A stretch of DNA of 64,000 nucleotides from the NCBI RefSeq assembly GCF_001570405.1, contig NZ_BBYM01000012.1:145560-209559 (forward strand), in the 5' to 3' direction. Source of the stretch: Microtetraspora niveoalba. GTDB taxonomy: Bacteria; Actinomycetota; Actinomycetes; Streptosporangiales; Streptosporangiaceae. The notes beneath the pieces are model-generated. The model saw only the letters and a program-made list of their open reading frames with translations. It did not search any database and had not been told where the DNA came from. Of the stretch, positions 19,036 to 28,830 are shown in pieces (within the stretch, counting starts at the first letter, position 1; each line of letters opens with the position of its first letter). Position numbers and translations under genes: made by a program.

Positions 19036-20778
19036 ATGACGGCGCGAACAGGCGCTGCGCGGCTCGGCCCGGCCGAGCGGGCGGGCGCACTGGCCCAGAT
19101 GGCGGCACAGGAACTCGACGTCGTCGTGGTCGGAGGCGGAGTGGTGGGCGCGGGTGTCGCCCTCGACGCGGCGACCCGCGGGCTCTCGGTGGGGCTGGTG
19201 GAGGCGCGGGACTTCGCCTCCGGCACCTCGTCGCGCTCGTCCAAGCTCATCCACGGCGGCCTGCGCTATCTCGAGCAGCTCAACTTCGACCTGGTCAGGG
19301 AGGCGCTGCGCGAGCGCGGGCTGCTGCTCCAGCGGATCGCGCCGCACCTGGTCAGGCCCATCCCGTTCCTGTTCCCGCTGACTCACCGGGGCTGGGAGCG
19401 TCCGTACATCGGGGCGGGCATGGTGCTGTACGACACGATCGGGTTCTCGCCCGGGATCACCCGCGGCGTGCCGGGCCACCGCCACCTGTCGCGGCGGCGG
19501 GCGCTGCGGCTCGTGCCGTCGTTGCGCAAGTCCTCCTTCGTCGGCGCGGTGCAGTACTGGGACGCGCAGGTGGACGACGCGCGCTATGTGATGACCATGC
19601 TGCGCACCGCCGCGACGTACGGGGCGTACGTGGCCTCGCGCAGCCAGGTCGTCGGCTTCCTGAGGGAGGGCGAGCGCGTCACGGGGGTGCGGGTCCGCGA
19701 CCTGGAGGCGGACACCGAGTTCGACGTGCGCGCCCGGCAGGTGGTCAACGCGACCGGCGTGTGGACCGACGACATCCAGCAACTCGTCGGAGGGCGCGGG
19801 CAGATCCACGTGCGGGCGTCCAAGGGCATCCACCTCCTGGTGCCCCGCGACCGGATCCAGTCGGCCACCGGGATCATCCTGCGTACGGAGAAGTCGGTGC
19901 TGTTCGTGATCCCGTGGGGCAGGCACTGGATCATCGGCACCACCGACACCGAGTGGACGCTGGACAAGGCGCATCCGGCGGCGTCGCGTGCCGACATCGA
20001 CTATGTGCTCGACCACGTCAACGAGGTGTTGTCGGTCCCGCTGAGCAGGGACGACGTCGAGGGCGTCTACGCGGGACTGCGTCCGCTGCTGGCGGGGGAG
20101 TCGGAGGAGACCTCGCGGCTGTCGCGCGAGCACGTCGTCACCCATCCGGTGCCGGGGCTCGTCATGATCGCGGGAGGCAAGCTGACCACGTACCGCGTGA
20201 TGGCGAGCGACGCGGTGGACGCCGTCGCCCACGGGCTGGACCAGCGGGTGCCGCCGTCCTGCACGGACCAGGTGCCGCTCGTGGGCGCGGAGGGCTACCC
20301 GGCGCTGTGGAACTCCCGGCATCGGCTCGCCCAGTCGTCCGGCCTGCACGTGGCGCGGATCGAGCACCTGCTCCATCGGTACGGCTCGCTGATCGATGAG
20401 GTGCTGCTGCTCATCGAGCGCGACCCGTCGCTCGCCCGGCCGCTGGCCGGGGCGGACGACTACCTGCGGGCCGAGGTCGTGTACGCGGCCACCCACGAGG
20501 GCGCCCGGCACCTCAACGACGTGCTGACCCGGCGTACCCGCATCTCGATCGAGACCTTCCACCGGGGGGTCGCGGTCGCGCAGGAGGTGGCCGAGCTCGT
20601 GGCCGGCCCGCTCGGCTGGGACGCCGACCAGGTCAGGCGCGAGGTCGAGTACTACACCAAGCGGGTCGAGGCCGAGCGGGCGTCCCAGGAGCAGGACACC
20701 GACCGGGAGGCCGACGCCATCAGGCTCGGCGCGCCGGAGATCGTGCCCGTGGCCGTCCCGGAGGCTCACCCGGCCTGA
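19036..20778 (+). CDS. glpD: Glycerol-3-phosphate dehydrogenase
   Basis: A 580-residue FAD-dependent enzyme oxidising glycerol-3-phosphate to dihydroxyacetone phosphate and feeding electrons to quinones at the membrane. The N-terminal FAD motif is VVVVGGGVVGAGVALDAATR (about residues 29-48), followed by SGTSSRSSKLIHGGLRYLEQ, the family signature. The length and C-terminal helical domain are normal for aerobic GlpD. The ATG has GGGAG upstream. The nearest promoter candidate is TTGACC at 18970-18975, without a clear -10. It is divergent from the amino-sugar operon across a long palindrome. Confidence 0.96.
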   Translation: MTARTGAARLGPAERAGALAQMAAQELDVVVVGGGVVGAGVALDAATRGLSVGLVEARDFASGTSSRSSKLIHGGLRYLEQLNFDLVREALRERGLLLQRIAPHLVRPIPFLFPLTHRGWERPYIGAGMVLYDTIGFSPGITRGVPGHRHLSRRRALRLVPSLRKSSFVGAVQYWDAQVDDARYVMTMLRTAATYGAYVASRSQVVGFLREGERVTGVRVRDLEADTEFDVRARQVVNATGVWTDDIQQLVGGRGQIHVRASKGIHLLVPRDRIQSATGIILRTEKSVLFVIPWGRHWIIGTTDTEWTLDKAHPAASRADIDYVLDHVNEVLSVPLSRDDVEGVYAGLRPLLAGESEETSRLSREHVVTHPVPGLVMIAGGKLTTYRVMASDAVDAVAHGLDQRVPPSCTDQVPLVGAEGYPALWNSRHRLAQSSGLHVARIEHLLHRYGSLIDEVLLLIERDPSLARPLAGADDYLRAEVVYAATHEGARHLNDVLTRRTRISIETFHRGVAVAQEVAELVAGPLGWDADQVRREVEYYTKRVEAERASQEQDTDREADAIRLGAPEIVPVAVPEAHPA

Positions 20779-20847
20779 GCCGCCACGGCCGCCGCCCGGG
20801 ACCCGGCACGGCGCCGCCCGTAGGAGAGCCGCGCCGGGTCGGGCGCG

Positions 20848-23070
20848 TCAGGTGAACGGGATCCAGGCCCGGTCGGCGAGGGTGCCGGCGTCGCTGACCT
20901 TGACGCCCAGCTCGGAGAAGGTCCAGACGGTGTCGCCGATGACGACGCAGCGGCGGATGCCGGGGTCGGCGGTCGGGGCGCCGTCCTCGTCCTTGACGCC
21001 CGGGTGCCGGATCGTGCCGGTCTTCGCGATCGCGCCGTCGGAGACCTTGAGCACGAGGGCCGAGCTGCCGTTCCGCCAGTCTCCGCCGTAGTTCTGCAGG
21101 GGGAGCATCGCCAGCCCGCTCTGCGGCCAGTAGAGGAACGCGTGGGGGTCCCACTCGGCGTCGGAGCCGGAGTTCCGCTGGTGGAAGCGCGAGAGCAGCC
21201 TCGGGGTCGCCGGATCGGCGACGTCGAACAGCGAGATCTGGGTGCCGAGGACGCGGCCCTGCGCGCTCGCCTCCTGGCCGACGCCGAGCAGCCGCCCGTC
21301 GCCCGCCGGGTGCAGGTACGACGAGTAGCCGGAGATCTTCAGCTCGCCGGTGACCCTCGGTGCCGCGGGGTCGCGCAGGTCGAGGGTGTAGAGCGGGTCG
21401 ACCTGGCGGAACGTGACGACGTAGCCGACGTCCCCGATGAAGCGCACGGAGTAGATGCGCTCGCCCTTCCCGAGCCCGGTCACCGCGCCCACCTGGGCGA
21501 GGGTGTCGGCGTTGAGCACGTAGACCCCGCTCGAGCTCTTCTCGGCCGGGCCGCCGAACACCTCGGCGTTCGACGTGGTCGCCACCCGCAGGTGGCCCGC
21601 GTGCTCGGACAACGAGTACTGGTTCAGCAGCCGTCCGGGCACGACGCCGGAGCTGACGTAGCGCGGCGTGCCCGTACCGGTGATGTCGAACCGGTGCACC
21701 TCGGTCTGCTCGGGAGGCGTCGTCGGCGTGGGCGAGGGGGTGACCTCCTCGGGGACGCCCGTGGCGGTCGCCGACGGCCGGACCTCCTCGGGGATGGGGC
21801 CGGCCGTCGGCGACGCGCCGCCCTCCTCCGGCGTCACCTCGGGTGTCGCGGGGACCTTCTCGGGGGCGCTCGCGCTCGGCTCGACCTTCGGAGCGACGCC
21901 CGAGGGGTCGACCTCGGAGGGGGCGACGACGGAGGGGGCGACGGCCGTGGGGGTGGGCTCGCCGCCCTGCCCGGGAGTGCTCCCCGCCGTGCTCTCCGCC
22001 GTTCCGGGCGTTTCAGGAACCGGCTCCGGCGGGACGTCGACCGGCATCGGACGGAACCACCAGTTGGGGTTGCTGGTCACGTACAGGCTGTCGTCCGTGC
22101 CGTACACGGTGTCGCCGTCGGCGGCCACGCTGATCGGCGGGACGGCGTCGAGCGCCCCGGCGAGGTCCACAGTGAAGACGGTGAGCAGGGACGTCCCGGT
22201 GAACTTCTCCGGGTGGCTGACCTGGTCGCACCGCACCCGGTCCGTACGGCTCCCGCCCCCGGAGGCGATCTCGAACCGCGGCAGCCACGCCTCGATCGGC
22301 GCGGCGCGTACGGCCTCGCGGTTGGCCTCGAGCATCTGCCGCGGGGACGCGTCGGGCTTGTGCTGCGGGAAGGCGATCTCGGGCTGGGACCTGACCACGA
22401 TCCGCACGGTGGAGCCGACCTGCCGGGCGTCGATGTGCGAGCCGCGGGCGCTGAGCGTGCCGAGCAGCTTCGGCGGGCCGGACAGGTCGACGAGCATGTA
22501 TCTCGGCCCGTCGGTGCCCGGCCGCATCTTGGCGACCGCCCCGAACGGGATGATCCCGCCGCTCTGGACCAGAACCAGCGCGCGGTCGCCGGAGACCAGC
22601 AGGTCGGCGGGGACCCAGCCGTCCTCCTCGGACACGAGCCGGAGCGTACCGGTGACCTCGCGGGTGGCGGTGTCGATCACGCGTAGCACACCCCGGTTGA
22701 CGGTGATCACGCGCTTGCCGTCGGTCTTGACCAGGTCGGGCTCGTCGACGCCGGCCTCCTGCACGTTGGTGGTGGAGTGCGCCTGCTCCGGGACCGCCGC
22801 CTGTTTGCCCGCCGCCGCCGTGTCCCTGGCCAGGAACGCCACGACCTCGCCGAAGCCCCACTCCGTCACGTTCTCGGCGGTCGTCCGGCGCAGCCCGGCC
22901 AGCATGTCGTCGCAGTTCGTGTAGGAGACCAGGCGGACCTTCCCGCTCAGGTCCGCCTTCTCGGGGGCGGACGCCGCACGGCTCCCGGAACACGCCGCGG
23001 CGAGCAGCCCGGCGAGCGCGACGGCCCCCGCCGTACGAATCGATGTCCTCATGCCCCTAGTACGGATCAT
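20848..23070 (-). CDS. Secreted beta-propeller lipoprotein
   Basis: A 740-residue exported protein of the bacterial beta-propeller domain family. The N-terminus is basic, then hydrophobic, ending AGLLAAACSGS, a plausible lipobox with Cys about residue 27. The propeller is formed by repeated blade-like segments (VKTDGKRVITVNRGVLRVID, HLRVATTSNAEVFGG, YVVTFRQVDPLYTLDLRDP). A Pro/Thr/Glu-rich unstructured insertion lies at about residues 350-455. Start ATG 23070 or ATG 23052, six residues later, are both possible. It begins 13 bases after the receptor kinase stop, so the two are probably co-transcribed and may act in the same envelope signalling route. No enzymatic motif is visible. Confidence 0.85.
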   Translation of the reverse strand: MIRTRGMRTSIRTAGAVALAGLLAAACSGSRAASAPEKADLSGKVRLVSYTNCDDMLAGLRRTTAENVTEWGFGEVVAFLARDTAAAGKQAAVPEQAHSTTNVQEAGVDEPDLVKTDGKRVITVNRGVLRVIDTATREVTGTLRLVSEEDGWVPADLLVSGDRALVLVQSGGIIPFGAVAKMRPGTDGPRYMLVDLSGPPKLLGTLSARGSHIDARQVGSTVRIVVRSQPEIAFPQHKPDASPRQMLEANREAVRAAPIEAWLPRFEIASGGGSRTDRVRCDQVSHPEKFTGTSLLTVFTVDLAGALDAVPPISVAADGDTVYGTDDSLYVTSNPNWWFRPMPVDVPPEPVPETPGTAESTAGSTPGQGGEPTPTAVAPSVVAPSEVDPSGVAPKVEPSASAPEKVPATPEVTPEEGGASPTAGPIPEEVRPSATATGVPEEVTPSPTPTTPPEQTEVHRFDITGTGTPRYVSSGVVPGRLLNQYSLSEHAGHLRVATTSNAEVFGGPAEKSSSGVYVLNADTLAQVGAVTGLGKGERIYSVRFIGDVGYVVTFRQVDPLYTLDLRDPAAPRVTGELKISGYSSYLHPAGDGRLLGVGQEASAQGRVLGTQISLFDVADPATPRLLSRFHQRNSGSDAEWDPHAFLYWPQSGLAMLPLQNYGGDWRNGSSALVLKVSDGAIAKTGTIRHPGVKDEDGAPTADPGIRRCVVIGDTVWTFSELGVKVSDAGTLADRAWIPFT

Positions 23071-23083
23071 CGTCCGGCGGGGT

Positions 23084-25363
23084 TCAGCCGCCGCCGGTCC
23101 GCGTGTAGAAGGGGCCGAGGACGTCGGACTGGGTGGTCTCCAGCAGGGTCCGCACGGTGGTCCCGTCGAGATCGACGACGATCACGCTCGCCTCGCCCGA
23201 CCGGGGCGTGGTCCAGCAGAACACGTGCGTCGCGTCCCACCAGCCGAGCACCTTGGAGCAGTCGGAGCCGAATCTCGTCGTCTCGGACCCGGAGTCGGAG
23301 TCCCACACGCACACCTTGCTCCGCGCGTCCGGGCACTCGGTGACCATCGCGTCGCCCGAGGGGGAGAACAGCCCGGACGACGTGTTGTACGGCGTGCCGA
23401 CGCCGCCGAGGGTCCTGACGATCTTCCCGTCGAGGTCGTAGACGCGGATCCCCGCGGTCTTCCCGCTGTGGAAGTAGGTGGCGACCGTGGTCTCGTCGCC
23501 GGTCCAGTAGAACCGGCCCTCCTTGATCGCGGGGTCGTTGATCTGCCTGACCTTCGCGGTCCCGGCGGCGACGTCGACGACGACGAACCCCTTGGTGGTC
23601 CACGTGCTGCCGCCCGGGTTCCTGATGCTGAGCAGCAGCCGGTCGCCGTCCCGGGTCCACTCGGCGTACTCGTAGGTCAGGGGGCGTTTCACCGTCGCCA
23701 CCGTGCGGACCTCGCCGGTGGCCCTGGTGATGATGTCGACGCCGTGGAAGTCGTCGTCGGTGTAGTTCTTGTTCCGGCCGGCGGAGAGCCTCCCGTCCGG
23801 GGAGATCGTCTGCTGCCAGTACTTCGTGCTCTTGGTGAACGACCCGTGCGTCGAGTTCCGCGGATAGTTGATCCACGTGTTCTTGGCGGTGTTCTCGACC
23901 TCGTAGTAGGTCAGCGTCATCGGGTCGGTGGGGTGCTCGTACAGCGTGGCCCGCACGCCGGGCAGTTTCACGCTGGTCAGCCCGGAGGTGGGAACGGGGG
24001 TCGCGGACGGGCTGGGCGGCGGCGTCGGCGAGGCGGCGAGCACGCTCGCGGACGGCGTCTCCGGTCCCGGGCCGGGGAGGGGCGTGTCGACGGGCCGCAA
24101 CACGAGCCAGGCCACCACGGAGACGACGGCCAGCGCCGCCACGGCGGCGACCGCGGCCATCGCCACCCGGCCCCCGGACCGGCCGCCCTGCTGCCCGCCG
24201 GGGACCGTGGGGTACGCCCCGGCCCGCGCGGGATAGGGGGAAGGCGGCGGCGGAGGGTACGGCGACGACCCGGCGTACGGCTGCGGGGAGTAGGGCCGCG
24301 TCGGGTACGCGTACCCGGGGTCCGCCGGGTACCCCGGTGGCGGCCGGTCCATCGGGTACGCGGAGGACCCCGGGGCCGGGACGCCGTGCCCCGGATCGCT
24401 GTGACCGGGACCGCTGTGACCGGGAATGTGACCGGGACCGCTGTGACCGGGACCGCTGTGACCGGGGCCGCCGTGAGCCGGGCCTTCGGGCGCCGGGCCG
24501 CCCGGAGCGGCGGCCGCGGCGGCCTCGCTCAGGATGGCCGGGCCGGGCGCGGAGTTCTGCAGCAGTCTGAGGAGCACCTGCTCGGCGGTGGGCCGGGCCC
24601 GGGGGTCCTTGGCCAGGCACGCGGTCACCACGTCGCGCAGCGGCGCGCCGAGGTTCCCCAGATCGGGCGGGGCGTTCAGGATCCGGTTGATCACCGCGGG
24701 CATGGTGTCGTTGCCGAACGGCGCCCGTCCGGTGGCGGCGCTGACGATCGTGCAGCCCCAGGCGAACAGGTCGGCGGGCGGCCCGGCCGGCTCGCCCATG
24801 ATCTGCTCGGGCGACATGTACGACGGCGTGCCGACCGGCTGGGAGGTGAGGGTGTGCGCGGAGTCCACCGCACGCGCGATGCCGAAGTCGATCACCCGGG
24901 GCCCGTCGGGGCCCATGATGACGTTGGCCGGCTTCAGGTCGCGGTGGACGACGCCGGCCTGGTGGATGGCCGCGAGCGCGGTGGCCGTGCCCACGGCGAG
25001 GCGGTGCAGCGCCGGGCCGGGGATGGGGCCGGAGGTCTGCACGCGCCGCTGGAGCGACGGGCCCTCGATGTACTCGCTGACGATGTACGGGCGCTCCTGC
25101 TCGACGCCGGTGTCCATGACCTGGGCGGTGCAGAACGGCGCGACGCGCTTGGCGGAGGTCGCCTCGCGCAGGAAACGCTCGCGCATGGCGGGGTCACCGG
25201 CGAGGTCGGAGCGCAGCCACTTGACGGCGACGCGCTCGCCGGAGGGCCCGACCCCGAGGTAGACGACTCCCTGGCCGCCCTCGCCGAGCCGTCCCGTCAG
25301 GTCGTAGGCGCCCAGGCGGACCGGATCCGCCGGCCGCAGCGGGGCGACGTCGGGGCCCGCCAT
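23084..25363 (-). CDS. Receptor-like Ser/Thr protein kinase with outer beta-propeller
   Basis: A 759-residue PASTA-less Hanks-type kinase. The cytoplasmic kinase domain (about residues 15-280) has GRLGEGGQGVVYLG, VAVKWL, the catalytic HRDLKPANV, DFGIARA, GTPSYMSPEQ and an activation loop, so it should be active. A Pro/Gly/His/Tyr-rich linker follows, with a tandem GPGHS array (about residues 294-323), then one transmembrane helix (about residues 398-420) and an extracellular domain of beta-propeller character (YAEWTRDGDRLLLSIRNPGG). The ATG at 25363 (MAGPDVAPLRP) matches where homologues begin; a longer frame extends 25 residues upstream. The next gene is a propeller lipoprotein. Confidence 0.92.
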   Translation of the reverse strand: MAGPDVAPLRPADPVRLGAYDLTGRLGEGGQGVVYLGVGPSGERVAVKWLRSDLAGDPAMRERFLREATSAKRVAPFCTAQVMDTGVEQERPYIVSEYIEGPSLQRRVQTSGPIPGPALHRLAVGTATALAAIHQAGVVHRDLKPANVIMGPDGPRVIDFGIARAVDSAHTLTSQPVGTPSYMSPEQIMGEPAGPPADLFAWGCTIVSAATGRAPFGNDTMPAVINRILNAPPDLGNLGAPLRDVVTACLAKDPRARPTAEQVLLRLLQNSAPGPAILSEAAAAAAPGGPAPEGPAHGGPGHSGPGHSGPGHIPGHSGPGHSDPGHGVPAPGSSAYPMDRPPPGYPADPGYAYPTRPYSPQPYAGSSPYPPPPPSPYPARAGAYPTVPGGQQGGRSGGRVAMAAVAAVAALAVVSVVAWLVLRPVDTPLPGPGPETPSASVLAASPTPPPSPSATPVPTSGLTSVKLPGVRATLYEHPTDPMTLTYYEVENTAKNTWINYPRNSTHGSFTKSTKYWQQTISPDGRLSAGRNKNYTDDDFHGVDIITRATGEVRTVATVKRPLTYEYAEWTRDGDRLLLSIRNPGGSTWTTKGFVVVDVAAGTAKVRQINDPAIKEGRFYWTGDETTVATYFHSGKTAGIRVYDLDGKIVRTLGGVGTPYNTSSGLFSPSGDAMVTECPDARSKVCVWDSDSGSETTRFGSDCSKVLGWWDATHVFCWTTPRSGEASVIVVDLDGTTVRTLLETTQSDVLGPFYTRTGGG
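24394..24480 (-). repeat. In-frame 15-bp minisatellite in the kinase linker
   Basis: Six consecutive units of 15, 15, 12, 15, 15 and 15 bases (core GACCGCTGTGACCGG on the plus strand) encode repeating Gly-Pro-Gly-His-Ser in the kinase linker. All unit lengths are multiples of three, so copy-number change would alter linker length without breaking the frame. Confidence 0.85.
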
Positions 25364-25525
25364 CACCGGGTGGCGCTCGGCGTCGGCGCGATAATCCCGC
25401 GTGGCTCGGCATTTCCTCGCATATCTGGATTCTGGCAATTAAGGGGAATCGCCGGAACCCTCGTGTCCCGATGGTTGCCTACCGGCCAGTAGCCGTGAGC
25501 GGTGCTCGCGAATATCCTTCCGGGC

Positions 25526-27061
25526 ATGGACCCCCTGATGCTTGAGCGCATTGTCCGGCACGTCACCTCGGAGGGGAAGACCGTCGAGGTGCCCGCGCCC
25601 TTCACCGGTCAGCCCCTCGTCGAGCTCCCCGTCTCGACCGCCGAGGACGTCCGCAGGGCGTACGCCACGGCCAGGGCGGCTCAGGAGGAGTGGGCGGCGC
25701 GGCCCGTCGCGGAGCGGATCGAACCCTTCTTCCGGCTGCACGACGCCATCCTCAACCGACGCGAGGAGATCCTCGACGTCGTCCAGATGGAGACCGGGAA
25801 AGCACGGCGGCACGCCTTCGAGGAGGTCCTCGACGTGGCCGGGTGCGCGCTCCACTACGCCCGGCAGGCGCCGAAGCTGCTCGCCCCGAGGAAGCGCAAG
25901 GGCATCTTCCCGATCGCGACCCAGGCGGCCGAGCTGCGCCACCCGAAGGGCACGGTCGCGCTGATCAGCCCGTGGAACTATCCGCTCTCCCTCGGCGTGA
26001 CCGACGTGATCCCCGCGCTGATCGCGGGCAACACCGTGGTCCACAAACCCGACACCCAGACGGCGCTCTCGACGCTGTGGACGATCGACCTCCTCGCCGA
26101 GCTGGGCATGCCGCGCGAGATCTGGCAGATCGTGACCGGCGACCCGGCCGACATCGGCGACCCGCTGATCGACGGCGCCGACTACGTCGCGTTCACCGGG
26201 TCGACCCGGGGCGGCCGGAGGATCGCCGAGGAGGCCGCCAAGCGGCTCATCGGCTGCTCTCTGGAACTCGGCGGCAAGAACCCGATGATCGTGCTGGAGG
26301 ACGCCGACCTCGACCGGGCCGCGCACGGCGCGCTGCGGGCCTGCTTCACCAACGCCGGCCAGCTCTGCATCTCGATCGAGCGGCTGTACGTCCACGACTC
26401 GATCTACGACGCGTTCACCGACCGGTTCGTCCGGGCGACCGGGAACATGAAGATCGGCTCCGGCCTGGAGTGGTCGGTCCAGATGGGCTCGCTCACCTTC
26501 CGCCGCCAGCTCGACGCGGTGACCGCGCACGTCGCCGACGCGGTCGAGAAGGGCGCGACGGTGCTCACCGGAGGGAAGGCCCGCCCCGACCTCGGGCCGC
26601 TGTTTTACGAGCCGACCGTCCTCGCGGGCGTCACCGACGATATGGACGTGTGCGGCAACGAGACCTTCGGCCCGGTCGTGGCGCTGTACCGCTTCCGGCA
26701 CGAGGACGAGGTCGTCGAGAAGGCCAACGACACCGTCTACGGCCTGAACGCCTCGATCTGGACGCGGGACGTCGCGCGCGGGCGCGCTCTCGCCTCCCGC
26801 ATCAAGGCGGGCACCGTCAACATCAACGAGGGGTACGGCGCCGCCTACGCCTCCTACGACGCGCCCATGGGGGGCATGAAGTCCTCCGGACTCGGGCGCA
26901 GGCACGGGGCCGAGGGCCTGCTGAAGTACACCGAGTCGCAGACCGTCGCCAGCCAGGCGTCGTGGCTCGGGTTCGACCCCGTCCTCGGCATGGCGTACGA
27001 CAGGTACGCCGACACCCTGGCCGGGCTGTTGAAGGCGATGCGCAAGCTCCACCTGAAGTGA
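25526..27061 (+). CDS. Succinic-semialdehyde dehydrogenase
   Basis: A 511-residue NAD(P)-dependent aldehyde dehydrogenase of the succinic-semialdehyde group (GabD2-like). Marks: LISPWNYPLSLGV (Rossmann cofactor region), the catalytic Glu in LELGGKNPMIVLED and the nucleophilic Cys in NAGQLCISIERLYV (about residue 285). GabD-type enzymes convert succinic semialdehyde to succinate in GABA or 4-hydroxybutyrate use. The start is uncertain: ATG 25526 gives MDPLMLERIV, GTG 25502 adds eight residues. It is divergent from the kinase. A GMC oxidoreductase follows on the same strand after 40 bases, and this pairing recurs in actinobacteria (recalled). Confidence 0.88.
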   Translation: MDPLMLERIVRHVTSEGKTVEVPAPFTGQPLVELPVSTAEDVRRAYATARAAQEEWAARPVAERIEPFFRLHDAILNRREEILDVVQMETGKARRHAFEEVLDVAGCALHYARQAPKLLAPRKRKGIFPIATQAAELRHPKGTVALISPWNYPLSLGVTDVIPALIAGNTVVHKPDTQTALSTLWTIDLLAELGMPREIWQIVTGDPADIGDPLIDGADYVAFTGSTRGGRRIAEEAAKRLIGCSLELGGKNPMIVLEDADLDRAAHGALRACFTNAGQLCISIERLYVHDSIYDAFTDRFVRATGNMKIGSGLEWSVQMGSLTFRRQLDAVTAHVADAVEKGATVLTGGKARPDLGPLFYEPTVLAGVTDDMDVCGNETFGPVVALYRFRHEDEVVEKANDTVYGLNASIWTRDVARGRALASRIKAGTVNINEGYGAAYASYDAPMGGMKSSGLGRRHGAEGLLKYTESQTVASQASWLGFDPVLGMAYDRYADTLAGLLKAMRKLHLK

Positions 27062-27101
27062 CGCCGGAGCGGAGGGGACGGGGAAACGATGGAGTGCAGC
27101 G

Positions 27102-28769
27102 ATGGACTATGACGTCGTCGTCATCGGCTCCGGGTTCGGCGGCAGCGTCGCCGCACTCCGGCTGACCGAGAAGGGATACTCCGTCGCCGTCCTGGAGGCG
27201 GGCCGCCGCTTCGACGACGGCACGCTGCCGAAGACCTCGTGGCGGGCGCGCGACTTCCTGTGGGCGCCCGCGCTCGGCCTGAAGGGCATCCAGCGCATCC
27301 ACGTGATCGGCGGCAAGAACGGCGTGATGGTCCTCGCCGGGGCGGGCGTGGGCGGCGGCTCGCTCGTCTACGCGAACACGCTGTACGAGCCGCTCGACCC
27401 GTTCTTCCGCGACCCGCAGTGGAGCGGCATCACCGACTGGAAGGCCGAGCTCGCGCCGTACTACGACCAGGCCGGGCGGATGCTCGGCGTGGTGCGCAAC
27501 CCGACCCTCACCCGGGCGGACGAGGTGATGCGCACGGTGGCCGGGCGCATGGGCGTGGGCGACACCTTCCGCCTCGCCCCCGTCGGGGTGTTCTTCGGCG
27601 AGCCCGGCGTCGAGGTGGAGGACCCGTACTTCGGCGGGGCCGGGCCGCGCCGACGCGGCTGCACCGAGTGCGGCGAGTGCATGACCGGCTGCCGCCACGG
27701 TGCCAAGAACATGCTGATCAAGAACTACCTCTACCTGGCCGAGCGCGCCGGCGCCCGGGTCCACGCCGAGACCACGGTCACCGGCGTGCGCCCGGTGGAG
27801 GGCGGCTACGCCGTCGCGGTCAGGAGGACCGGCTCGCCGCGCGGACGCCGGGTCGTCACCGCCCGGCAGGTCGTCTTCGCCGCCGGGACGTACGGCACGC
27901 AGCGGCTGCTGCACCACCTCCGGAGGGGGCCGCTGCCTCGGATCTCCCCCCGGCTGGGCACACTGACCAGGACGAACTCCGAGGCGCTGCTCGGCTTCGA
28001 GCGGCCGTCGGCGAAGGGCGGCCGGCTCAACCGCGGCGTGGCGATCACCTCTTCGTTCCACCCCGACCCGCACACCCACATCGAGCCGGTCCGGTACGGC
28101 GACGGGTCCAACGCGATGGCGCTGCTGCGCACGCTGCTGATCGACGGCGGCGGCGCGCCCCGCTGGTTGCGGTTCCTCGGCGAGGCGGCACGCCGCCCGC
28201 ACCTGGTGCCGCGCCTCTTCTACAACCGCAGGTGGTCGGAGCGGGCGATCATCGCCCTGGTCATGCAGGCGAAGGACAATTCGATCACGCTCTCGATGCG
28301 GCGGGGCAGGCTGCGCGCCGGGCCCGGCCACGGAGAGCCGAACCCGACCTGGATCCCGGCCGGGCACGAGGCGGTCCGGATCGCGGCCGAGGAGATCGGC
28401 GGCATTCCGGGCGGATCGTGGCTGGACCTGTTCGACATCCCCGCGACCGCGCATTTCCTCGGCGGCTGCGCGATCGGGGACTCACCCGAGACGGGCGTGA
28501 TCGACGCCTACCACCGGCTCTACGGCTACGATGGCCTGCACGTGGTCGACGGGTCGGCGGTCTCCGCCAACCCGGGCGTGAACCCGTCGCTCACGATCAC
28601 CGCGCAGGCCGAGCGGGCGATGGCGTTCTGGCCCAACAAGGGCGACATCGACCCGCGTCCCCCGCTCGGCTCGGACTACGTGCGGCTCGCGCCGGTCGCC
28701 CCGCGCCGCCCGGTGGTCCCCGCCTCCGCACCGGGCGCGCTGCGCCTGCCCATCGTGGACATCACGTAG
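27102..28769 (+). CDS. GMC-family oxidoreductase with four-cysteine motif
   Basis: A 555-residue FAD-dependent oxidoreductase of the glucose-methanol-choline / cholesterol-oxidase-like group. The FAD-binding Rossmann motif is DVVVIGSGFGGSVAALRL at residues 4-21, with GAGVGGGSLVYANTLYEP following. A distinctive insertion CTECGECMTGC (about residues 187-197), then HGAKN, has a CxxCxxCxxxC pattern, as in ferredoxins, suggesting an Fe-S cluster that could relay electrons. The C-terminal GMC segment FLGGCAIGDSPETGV and HVVDGSAVSANPGVNPSLT carries active-site residues. It follows a succinic-semialdehyde dehydrogenase. The substrate is unknown; alcohol or sterol oxidation is the family guess. Confidence 0.87.
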   Translation: MDYDVVVIGSGFGGSVAALRLTEKGYSVAVLEAGRRFDDGTLPKTSWRARDFLWAPALGLKGIQRIHVIGGKNGVMVLAGAGVGGGSLVYANTLYEPLDPFFRDPQWSGITDWKAELAPYYDQAGRMLGVVRNPTLTRADEVMRTVAGRMGVGDTFRLAPVGVFFGEPGVEVEDPYFGGAGPRRRGCTECGECMTGCRHGAKNMLIKNYLYLAERAGARVHAETTVTGVRPVEGGYAVAVRRTGSPRGRRVVTARQVVFAAGTYGTQRLLHHLRRGPLPRISPRLGTLTRTNSEALLGFERPSAKGGRLNRGVAITSSFHPDPHTHIEPVRYGDGSNAMALLRTLLIDGGGAPRWLRFLGEAARRPHLVPRLFYNRRWSERAIIALVMQAKDNSITLSMRRGRLRAGPGHGEPNPTWIPAGHEAVRIAAEEIGGIPGGSWLDLFDIPATAHFLGGCAIGDSPETGVIDAYHRLYGYDGLHVVDGSAVSANPGVNPSLTITAQAERAMAFWPNKGDIDPRPPLGSDYVRLAPVAPRRPVVPASAPGALRLPIVDIT

Positions 28770-28830
28770 CCGGTCCGGCTCCGCGTCGGCTCGGAGTCCG
28801 GCCCGATGACTCCCGCGGGCCGGCCCGGTG

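Noticed and set aside
18838..20769. Minus-strand 643-codon frame opposite glpD
   Set aside because: It is antisense to the clear glpD gene, His/Arg-rich and without motifs, and is fed by the palindrome at its right end.
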